Of a stretch of 64,000 nucleotides of DNA, positions 11,322 to 19,611 are shown one piece after another. The DNA is from Puccinia triticina. Taxonomy: Eukaryota; Basidiomycota; Pucciniomycetes; Pucciniales; Pucciniaceae. The notes beneath the pieces are model-generated. The model was given only the letters and a program-made list of their open reading frames with translations, ran no database searches and was not told the DNA's origin. Both the position numbers and the translations under genes were made by a program. Location: the NCBI RefSeq assembly GCF_026914185.1, contig NC_070571.1:2046001-2110000 (forward strand). Direction: 5' to 3'. Numbering within the stretch: position 1 is the first letter of the stretch; each line of letters opens with the position of its first letter.

Positions 11322-11823
11322 TTTGTTTGGAGCCAATATAAATATAGGTGATATAATCATTGGTTAATCCAAGTATATTAAAGTCTCAGGTTTGTAGAAA
11401 AAAAATTCAAGGGTTTCCCCTACAATTTGCCAAAATACAAAAACAAGGTCAAAGGTTTTCCCTCTTACAAAACAGGGAGCCAAAAGACCGCATACACCCA
11501 CAAACAGACTAATTACAAGAGAAAGCGGCACATGCTGCTCAAATACAAAAAAAAATATGCACAACATGTGGCAAAAAAACCTGCACCCAGCCACCTAGCG
11601 CAGCAAGCTGACGCACCGTGGCCCAACACCCATCCCTGTCTAGCAGGGTTAAAAAGTGTTGGGAGGAAGGCCCCCAGCCCTAAAGCACAAGGGGGGCCCA
11701 CGAATATCCCCCGCCAAACTGCGCAAATGCAACAGCGGACGGGGGTGAGACGACTCTCCAGCTGGAATTACAGCCTTCGAGTCGCCTGAGGAAATAACAC
11801 CTCCAATCCGACCCGACTTTATA
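11322..11823 (-). repeat. Terminal module of repeat family R1, copy in right arm
   Basis: Read on the minus strand, this module has a TATA-like TATAAAG, a C-rich stretch, a TTTTTAACCCTGCTAGACAG block, runs of T, and a TTTAATATACTTGG end. It is about 500 bp long. The same module lies in the left arm (1328-1786) and, more diverged, at 17411-17890. It looks like an LTR or another element terminus, but I could not find TG...CA ends or a partner in direct orientation. Confidence 0.6.
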
Positions 11824-13150
11824 GTCAATCCAATCTGCTGTGATACTCCCAGAGATACCACCCAACAACCACCTCCCCTCCAGCCACAACCATACACCAC
11901 CCGCCACCACCGTTCCCACTGAGACGACCGCGGCCTCACCAACGGACACAATGCCCCAACCCTCAACCCTTCGTCGTCGAGATCCCGCTCATGTCCGAGG
12001 CCCTCGCCGCGCTCTGCAAGCTCGACCGCCACTTTGTTGACACCACCCTGCTTGAGAAGTGTCTCTCCAGGAACAGCTTCGTGCCCTTACAGGTCGCCTT
12101 CATCAAGGCCTGCCACAAGCTCAGCTCTCCAGCAACACCAACAAGCCCGATGGAACGCCCGCCAACAAGGACAACCCTGCCAAAATGGCCAACTGGAACG
12201 TCAAGCTCAAAGAACTCTACCCTGCCGTTGCCTCCCCCCTACGTCACGTCTTCACGAGTGCTGTGATTGAGTCCAACCAGTTCCACATCCTCATGTGCTC
12301 CGACTCCAAATTGATGGCCGGCGAGGATAATACACAGAAGACGGAACTGGTCCGGGCGCTCCTGAACCTGTGGACGCAGGACAGCAAGCTGGCCTTCTTC
12401 GTGCCATTCGGGCGAGGCCCGCCGGTACAGCACACGGGGCGCTCGTTGCATGAGCTCAACTCGCGACTGGCCTCCGCGGCAGAGATCAACCCGGACGACC
12501 TGGAGATGTTTGTGTACCTGACCACGCTGCTGCTGAACAACTTGACCACGCTGCTGCTGAACAACCAGAACCCCCGGCCGATCCGACAGGCGGCGATGAC
12601 CGTCCGGCGCGCCTAATACCAGCCAAGCAGCGCCCCCACCCGCCCTCCCGGCGACCCCTCCTGCACCTCGAGCTCCCCCTCGGCCTCAGACAGACCCGCG
12701 CCATCGTCGGATCCGCCTTCCTGAAGGCCCTCCTCGACTCCTGGCTCTATCGCGAGGAAGGGATAGAGGTGCTCCAGCTGCTCAAGGCCTTTCTGGATCG
12801 GCTCCAGGACGCGGTCGAATGGAGCGAACGCGGCTACAGCGTACGTCCTCTCCTCATCTTGCCTTGCCCGACGCTCAGCCTGGGGTCCTGTGTTGTTTAG
12901 CCGGGCTTCCCCTTTGCAAGCAAGTCAAGCCCGGGCGACTGGCACATCTTTGGCAACTTCCTGCGCCTTGCCGTCCCGCTCGGCCTCTGCACCGTTGACC
13001 AATAAACCCTCCTTTTGGACTCGCTGGAAAACTGTGTGATGCAGAGCCCATCCCTCCCTTCCTTTTGCTCTCGCCTCAGCCCTATCTTTCTTTTCCTGGA
13101 CGTTCTCAGCAACCTGGGAAGCTGACGACTAGGGTCCAGTCAAGTCATCT
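11365..13150. repeat. Right arm of the large inverted repeat
   Basis: Reverse complement of 1-1786. Here the gene-like sequence reads on the plus strand. Going left, this copy continues past the repeat edge to a GGCTTTGTTTGGAGCC sequence at 11322-11337. That sequence is also found, as its complement, at the end of a third related copy near 18,110, so it may mark the true element end. The right edge at 13150 is set only by the window start of the left copy. Confidence 0.95.
11991..13005 (+). pseudogene. Unrecognised gene copy in right arm, frame-broken
   Basis: Same sequence as the left-arm copy, on the opposite strand. The first segment starts at ATG 11991. The frame changes near 12127, and a second segment runs to a stop at 12616. 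A third open segment (around 12655-12840, containing DSWLYREEGIEVLQLLKAFL) is followed by a possible intron with donor GTACGT and acceptor TTTAG before 12901. It ends at TAA 13003. Exon-like sequence continues across the arm boundary (see 13126-13470), so the parent gene was longer. No function can be assigned. Confidence 0.5.
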
Positions 13151-13470
13151 TGGTCAATAATAAAATCAAGTTTCATGCTGTCACGTTCAGCAAAGACCGC
13201 TGCAACGCTACCGTTGGTAAGCACCCAACAATACTTTCCTTGTTTTTATCACTGGAAAAACTGAAGAATATTATCTACCCATGATGCTAAAAAACAAGAT
13301 CTTACAGAGACTCTCGAGGCTAGATTTGTCCCCTGTATTGAATCCAAGCTCCACTTTATCACAAGGGTTGACATTCGCCAGGAGAGAGATGGTAAATATG
13401 CATATGTATGCCCGTCCGTTTTTTGTACTTGAACAGATTATTCTCTTTCTACGTTACATTCAGTTGGATA
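13126..13470 (+). pseudogene. Exon-like fragments at the edge of the right arm
   Basis: Three phase-compatible pieces: an open stretch to 13214 (…KIKFHAVTFSKDRCNATV), donor GTAAGC, acceptor TTACAG at 13308, a second piece 13309-13391 (TLEARFVPCIESKLHF…), donor GTAAAT, acceptor GAACAG, and a short last piece ending in TAG at 13468-13470. The last intron is only about 44 bp. It may be the 3-prime end of the gene copied in the inverted-repeat arm. Family unknown. Confidence 0.35.
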
Positions 13471-14344
13471 GACAGTGACTTGAAAAAGATAGCTGATTAA
13501 ATTTCAGTTTGTCAGGGTTTGGTTTCACTTTTCAAATGGGGCTCATTACAATCAAGAAGATAACTATCAAAACAACCTCAAAATAAGTTAGAGGACTGGT
13601 CTGGTTTCCTATTGAACTCAAGAGGAGGAAACATGACAGGATGTATCTGATGATTATTGAGTTCAGACTCTACCACCCTCCCACAATCATTAACCCTCAA
13701 TGGTTCCATCTCAATTTTTTGTTGACCATTATCTACCCTACTTCCTTTTTACTTTTCCTCTGACTGTGTTTTTGAAGTTTTTGAATAACACACAGAAAAC
13801 TAACCCAAAGTAAGGAAATAGGATTCCCTCAAGTAATATAAACATATGGTTTGGTAGAAGAAAACATAACCTGTTGAGCTCTCACCATGTTGAAGTGCAA
13901 AATTTATGAAATGGATAGAGCCCCTGGGTGTGAGATTTGGGTTCACTGGAATTCAAACCATGAGGACTGGATGACAAGAAGGTGCATTTCAATCTGAGTG
14001 CAATGAAATTGGGCTGCAAGCTTTGTTGCTGGCTGTGACCTGTCCAACCATGGCAGCACTCCACAATTTGAGTTGACCTGTTGGAACATTATTGGCCTGC
14101 ATTTGCACCTGAAAATTTCAATTTATCTTGAAATTGGTCAAAAAGAAAAATCAACTTAGTTGGAAATGTGGGGTGAGTAAGACTTTGAAGTAAGCAATTT
14201 AATACTGTGAGCAATACTTTGTTGGATTTTGGTATCCAAAATTTTTACATGGAATGACTACACATTTGATGTAGAATATAAAATTATTGTGTGTAATACT
14301 GGAACACTGAATGGCATGAACTTATTGCATGAGAGGGGACAACT
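13471..14344. other. AT-rich stretch without a supported gene
   Basis: No convincing open frame. Because a Helitron tail ends at 14381 on the plus strand, part of this is probably the body of a non-autonomous Helitron, but no 5-prime end is visible. Confidence 0.4.
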
Positions 14345-14381
14345 TTGATCCCCGCAGCGGCGGAGCCGCCTTGGCCTCTAG
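14345..14381 (+). mobile_element. Helitron tail, plus orientation
   Basis: CCCCGCAGCGGCGGAGCCGC forms a perfect hairpin, followed by CTTGGCCT and CTAG (14378-14381), then T. This is the 3-prime signature of Helitrons (hairpin, about 10 bp, CTRR, inserted at A/T). The element body lies to the left. Confidence 0.75.
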
Positions 14382-14419
14382 TTCAATGAAAACTACAAAA
14401 TTTAACATAAAGCTCCAAA

Positions 14420-14622
14420 TATTTTTTCTAGGCAACCTAAAATACTGGTCTCTTCAATTATGAAGTCATATTCAACTGATTCAGCCATATTCAGTACTGT
14501 AGTAACATTATATTGCTTTTGACCAAAACAAAGCAATATAATGGTATTATGGATGGCTGAATCAGTTAAATCTGACTTCATAGTTGATGAGACCAGTACT
14601 GTAGGTTTCCTACAAAAAAAAT
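14420..14622. mobile_element. Fold-back (MITE-like) element of about 200 bp
   Basis: Two arms of roughly 90 bp (about 14430-14516 and 14526-14612) are imperfect reverse complements. Landmarks are TACTGGTCTC...CTGATTCAGCCAT on the left and ATGGCTGAATCAG...GAGACCAGTAC on the right, with a tiny loop near 14520. It would transcribe into a long hairpin. It is sandwiched between two Helitron tails. Confidence 0.7.
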
Positions 14623-14670
14623 TGGATTCTTTATGTTGAGTTTTGTATTTTTTATTGAATTTACAAATGA

Positions 14671-14705
14671 CTAGAGGCCAAGGCGGCTGCGCCGCTGCAG
14701 GGTTG
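14671..14705 (-). mobile_element. Helitron tail, minus orientation
   Basis: Minus strand: CCCTGCAGCGGCGCAGCCGC hairpin, CTTGGCCT, CTAG (14671-14674), then T. Nearly identical to the tail at 14345-14381 and similar to that at 1865. The element body lies to the right. Confidence 0.75.
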
Positions 14706-14892
14706 TAAGCTCTGAAGACCAAGCAGCACCATATTCATTTGGAGTAAAATTTGAGTTGGGGTCCAGATGGAGGTGATATGAAGAGTAATCTTCAGTGAAC
14801 ATGAGGCAAATATTGATCATTTGGGGTTGTGATTGTTACTTGGGCAATTAAGTCTTGTGATTGGTAACGAGTAAGCCATGCATTATGGCAAC

Positions 14893-15455
14893 AATGGGTG
14901 ACTACACTACCTGTAGCGGTAGTGTGATGATAAAGTAGCAATTTTTGGGTCGCTACCGCTACTTTACACGTAATTTTTATGCACTACACTATTTGCAAAT
15001 TCATTTACCACATTTTGACTGCAACTACCCTATCAGGGGCATGACCAGGGCCCAAAAGGGATGTTTCCCCCCCGGATAGAGAATCTCTCTGTCAACCCGG
15101 GGTGGGTACCCACTTCACACCTGCCAGACAGTGCCGGTTGTGAAATCTTGTCTACCAGGCAAAGGTAATAAACTGGGTGGTACCCGCCTGTGCTCCGCTG
15201 GCACCCGCCAGTACTCCGCCGGTACCTGTGAGTGCACTTCCGGCACTAGCCAGGCGCTGGGTCCCTCTTTTGGGCTGAAAGCCATGGAAAATGAGTGGAC
15301 CCGTTATCCAGGGCCAAAACACACTACGCTACCAGATTTCTGGGAGAAAGAATTATCCCTGGCATTTCTGGGGGAAAGAATTATCCCTGGCATTACGCCA
15401 CGGCTCAAGATGTAAATTCCCCACTACGGGTAGCGGTAAAGTAGTGGGGCACTCA
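14893..15455. repeat. Possible non-autonomous hAT-like element
   Basis: The left end CAATGGGTGACTACACTACC and the complement of the right end (around 15455) resemble each other and the TIR of the element at 34045. Both sides have GTAGCGGTA and AAAGTAG repeats. Internally there are short tandem repeats (CGCYNGTRCTCCGC near 15190 and a 33-bp duplication near 15345-15395). No clear target duplication found. Confidence 0.35.
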
Positions 15456-15559
15456 TTTGTATAATTACATTACTGGAAAACCCAGATAATGTAGCGTAAG
15501 TTGATTATGGATTTCCATCTGATCAAATGTAATCTAGTAGCTGGCAGAGTAATCATTAA

Positions 15560-17050
15560 CACTTCCATTGGTGGCCAAGTCACACTCACATTTGGTGTAG
15601 GAAGGGAAAAGTACATATGACCTGAATGAATAATTGTTGCCTCTTGTATAAGGTTCTATGTGGCAAGGTAAATGAATGGTTTGTAAGAGTATGCAAAGGT
15701 GATGTAGGGAGGTTTGCCATAGAAGAATCATCAGTTGAATAGAATTGCTGTTGCAATTGTACCTCAGACACAAATCTTCATAGTTTTCAAGTTTTCAGAA
15801 AATGTGCTACAGCTTCAACATAAGTGTGTCTTCATGTATCCACACCGCACAAATTGAGCGGATAAAAACTTGATGAATCTTTGCTGCTCTAATTTATGTC
15901 CCATCTTGCTCTGATGTGTGGTGGTGCTATAGTACCTAAGTTTCCATTCTGCATACAGGCTGTCCTCGTCCAAGCGGCCGACCTCATTGATATTGCTCTT
16001 CTCTGACAGGTTGCCTGGGAATTGGGTGATGCCTCCAGATTAGTGTGATTCAAAGAGCAAGAGAAACCGGATATTTGCATGAGTGTCATACAAGACTTTG
16101 GATGTTGGAAAATTGGGATGGTTGAGAAGGTCGGGATGCTAGACAAATGGAGATTGATCGAGGCCTGGAAAAAGAATCGGCACAACATGATCTGGGAGAG
16201 AACGGGGCAAAGAAGGAAACATTGCAGGCCCAAAAAAAACATGCATGTCAGCTTGCACATCTAGGGGTCTATCATCGGCCCCATTAGCGGTATGCCACCA
16301 CTGACTGCCAGGTTTCGGCTCATCAGGGATGAGATAAGTCTGCCCAGTTTTCCTGAACCGGAGCAAAACCTCCGTCGAGGAGGGCAGGCCAAAGAGCAGC
16401 ATCTCGCGCGAGTCGAGCAGCCCGCCGAGACACTCAGGGGCCACTGGGGGCTCGTAGCTCCCATGCCTCCTCGTCTTCACTCCCGAAGACTGCCAGGCTT
16501 CGGCTCATCAGGGATGAGACAAGTCTGCCCGGTTTTCCTGAACTGGAGCAAAACCTCCGTCGAGGAGGGCAGGACAAAGGGCAGCATCTCGCGCAAGTCA
16601 AGCAGCCCGCCGAGACACTCAGGGGCCACTGGGGGCTCGTAGCTCCCATGCCTCCTCATCTTCGCTCCCGAAGGCCCGGTCAATGGCAGTGATTTCCTGA
16701 GCCAATCCTTTGTCCTTCTTCGGCTTCGTTGTTCCCTTGGTTGGAGTCAACAGGGATGAGGGAAAGGAGGAGTGCAGTTGCTCAACCAGCTTGAGCTCGG
16801 AGACCTGGAGGCGGAGTTGCGGTCGCTTGGGGCGAGTGAGCAATGTCTGAGCCGGCGTAGGTTGAGGTGGGGCAGGATGAAGAGACGCTGCGGTGGAGGT
16901 GGGAGGTGAGGGTTGAGGAGGGGTGTTTGGAAGGCAGGGACAGCCAAGACATTGGATCGAGCTCAATTCCAGGGACAAAGACGGGTCGCCGGCTATCATC
17001 CTGATCGCCGCTGCATTTGGACATGCCAAGGCAGTCAGCGCCATTGCCCT
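15560..17050 (-). pseudogene. Unrecognised degenerate gene
   Basis: The minus strand carries a chain of open segments with coding character. The first is proline-rich and then basic (from 17044; ...LTPTKGTTKPKKDKGLAQEI). An acidic segment follows (FGSEDEEAWELRAP), then GLPSSTEVLLRFRKTGQTYL, then a segment near 15830-16030 with one in-frame TAA (GRLDEDSLYAEWKLRYYSTT). A 185-bp tandem duplication breaks the frame. It could be a repeat-borne gene or a decayed host gene. No domain recognised. Confidence 0.4.
16304..16673. repeat. 185-bp tandem duplication (2 copies)
   Basis: Units 16304-16488 and 16489-16673, both starting ACTGCCAGGYTTCGGCTCAT and ending CTCCCGAAG, with a few substitutions. The unit length is not a multiple of three, so it disrupts the gene around it. 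Confidence 0.9.
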
Positions 17051-17410
17051 ACTGGTTTAAGCGCTCCATGCGAGGTCAGCGTCTCGGCCCTGAAAAAACA
17101 GGCAGGCCTGCATCAGGGTTGTCTCTTTTGTTTGGATGAAGGGGCAAAGGTGGGGGCGGTACGCACCAGGTTTTGAGCTCAATCTGGCAGTTCGATGCCT
17201 TCTTGGGAAAATAGTTGGCCAGCTGTTGTAACGTCGAGTGGGAGACAGTCGGCCGGCCAACAACGTTGAAGTGATGGCGAGGAAGAGATTGCAGTGGAAT
17301 CTACCTTCATCGTCAGGGCTGCATGGTTCGTAACTGGGGCAGTGGCGTGGCGGTGGCTTTTTGTTGTTGCATGGGATGCGGTGGAGCTGCTGTATTGAGT
17401 TGGTAAGTGG

Positions 17411-17890
17411 GTATAAATAGGAGGTCCTTGGGTTCAATAAATCCCCGGGGCGTCCTCTGCCGCTGTACTTCCAGCGTGCGGTTCGTCCTCACCCCCTCCG
17501 CTGTTGCACTTGTGCAGCTTGAGGGGTTAAAATTGTTGGCCCCCCTTTGCATAATGCCTTCAATGCGGCGCGCTGGGGGTCATCCTCTCACCATTTTTTA
17601 ACCCTGCTAGACAGGGATGGATGATGGGCCACGGTGCATCAGCTTGCTGATGTTAGGTGGCTGGGTGCAGATTATTGTCCTCTTTTTGGCTGGCATAATA
17701 TTGTGATTTTTTTTGTTAATTTTTATATTTGTAGAGGAAAAACCCTAAGTTTTTTTTTCTGGAAGTTGTAGAGGGGAACCCCTTGATTTTTTTTTGTGTT
17801 TTTTTGTGATTTGTAGGGGAAACCCTTGAATTTTTGTTTTGTGATTCAGAGGCTTTAATAAACTTGGATTATATCACCTGTATTTATATT
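17411..17890 (+). repeat. Terminal module of repeat family R1, third copy
   Basis: Starts with TATAAATAG and shares the TTTTTAACCCTGCTAGACAG block, the GGCTGGGTGCAG segment and the TTAATAAACTTGGATTAT end with the inverted-repeat arms, but is clearly more diverged. A MITE is inserted at its outer end (17891-18091), and the sequence then resumes with GGCTCCAAACGGGGCC at 18095-18110. Its minus-strand neighbour differs in coding content from that in the arms. Confidence 0.6.
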
Positions 17891-18091
17891 AGGGGGGTTC
17901 ACAATTGAAATTTGTAAAACTTTAGGACCCATTTTAACCTGTTTATGAACATATTTTTAAAAAGTTGATAAATTGCACTGATTGATCAGTCTCATCTTTT
18001 TCTGGACATCTTGCCAAAATTTTAAAATTATGTTCATAAAGGCCTTAAATTGACCTCCAAAGTTTTTTGAAATTCAACTGTGAACCCCCCT
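17891..18091. mobile_element. 201-bp MITE with AGGGGGGTTCACA inverted ends
   Basis: Left end AGGGGGGTTCACAATTGAA and right end TTCAACTGTGAACCCCCCT are inverted repeats. The flanks ATT (17888-17890) and ATT (18092-18094) form a 3-bp target duplication. The related copy near 11340 shows the uninterrupted site TTTATATTGGCTCC, which supports a genuine insertion. The 3-bp duplication suggests a PIF/Harbinger-type relative; no coding capacity. Confidence 0.85.
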
Positions 18092-18214
18092 ATTGGCTCC
18101 AAACGGGGCCAAAGATCTTTTTGAGGAAGTCGATGAATCAGATCAATCACAATCTCAAATTGATCCGCAGATGATTTGATCTGGTAAAGAAGAAGAATTC
18201 TTTGATCCGCCGCA

Positions 18215-18568
18215 GTGTCTGACACTCATGCTGCGCTGCAAGCCCAAGTATCATCATCAAGCTATGGTTGCATGAAGCCTGGATATGATTACATTCCTGC
18301 CCGCGTCCCTGCCCCCAAAAAAATATCCTCTGACTTTGACACATCAAACATCATCCATCAGCACAGTAAACACATTGACATTAAATACTACTTCATCCAG
18401 GAGGCTTTTGCCAAGGACTTGGTCAACATCAGCTCCATTCTAACCATCAACATGCCAGCCAACAGACTGACCAAATCTCCTACCAAACTCAAACACCTCA
18501 CAATGATCAATCACCTCAAGCTCCATATGACCAATGTTCAAAGCTAGGAAATGCAGGGGGGGGGGGGG
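18215..18568 (+). pseudogene. Copia (Ty1) RNase H remnant and polypurine tract
   Basis: The end of a 110-codon frame carries the terminal Copia RNase H signature: HSKHIDIKYYFIQEAF followed by NMPANRLTKSPTKLKH. A run of 13 G at 18556-18568 right after the stop fits a polypurine tract, with LTR-like sequence from 18569 (TATTAGATGG). The rest of the element is gone. Confidence 0.7.
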
Positions 18569-18569
18569 T

Positions 18570-19611
18570 ATTAGATGGTTTCATTTTCCTGTGACATCTC
18601 TCATTGTACTTCCTGGCAATGGATGAGGAGGTGTTGCTGGAGGAAACAGTGTGTGATGGTTCAACTATTGTTGAATGATTTTGAGGGTGATTCTGCCAGG
18701 CCTCCCCGGCGAATGTGCCATCTACAGGAATCTACAGGAATCCAGTTAATCAAACTCATTCATCTGATATATTGTGTTTTGCTTAATGGTTGGACTTTGA
18801 GAGCGAAGTTGAGTGCTTTAGTTATGGGGTTGTCTGGCACAGCCCCAGTTTAATCTCCACCATTCTGCCCTACGGAGCCCGCCTGTAGCTTCGTGAAAAT
18901 GATCATGATGATCTTTATTTCAAAATGCGAGGCAAAAACAAAAAAAAGTGGAATTACGGAATGCCATGATTTGTGCACAGCAACAGGACTATCCGTCCAA
19001 GCATTCTACAAAACACAATACATGTTTACGACACTGCCCTATCCCTGGCTTCAGCATCCAAACCAGGCTCTTCATGCTCTTTATGCATATCAACTTCCTC
19101 AGGTCCAAGGCTGAGTTCTACGCCATTGCCAGTTCATGTCTCCTTTCTTTCTTTGTTTCTTTCAGCTGCTATGTTGTGTATCCCTCTTTTCTTCTCCTCC
19201 CGCACGTTGAAAGGGTAGTATGTGATCCAGCATAAAATCGTGACGCAAGCCCAATATGGCAGGTATTTTCATGCAACAAAAAAGGCACAACGCAGATCTC
19301 CAGGGCGATCGAAAACCGAAAGACCGGAGTGTCTTCCCGGTAGCCAATGCACAGGGTGCAGGTGCAGATTTCTTTTGTGTTCAAGTCGGAAATAGGAATA
19401 TTGGAACAAGAACTGCAAGCTTGATGCTCTTGCAGTCTTGATCAGCTGTGAATACAGTTCTAGCTTCTCTATCGAATGACTGAAAAGTTTATGTACTGCC
19501 ATCGAGCGTCTTGGGCACAGGATTATTCCAGTCATCATTCGAAACTCGTAATTTTCCCTACCAATCTAAATTTTGTACCTTGCCACTCCTTTTGAGCACC
19601 GAAACGAGACG
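18570..19611. other. Probable Copia LTR remnant and TRP5 upstream region
   Basis: No gene supported. The first few hundred bases are likely LTR sequence following the tract at 18556. The last few hundred bases upstream of ATG 19612 should hold the TRP5 promoter, but no clear TATA box stands out. Confidence 0.4.

Noticed and set aside
1..13150. The two 1.8-kb arms as the LTR pair of one retrotransposon
   Set aside because: They are in opposite orientation; LTRs are direct repeats. Gypsy-1 has its own LTRs and target duplication inside.
15131..15415. 94-codon plus-strand ORF
   Set aside because: Built from short tandem repeats inside a probable non-autonomous element; not a credible gene.
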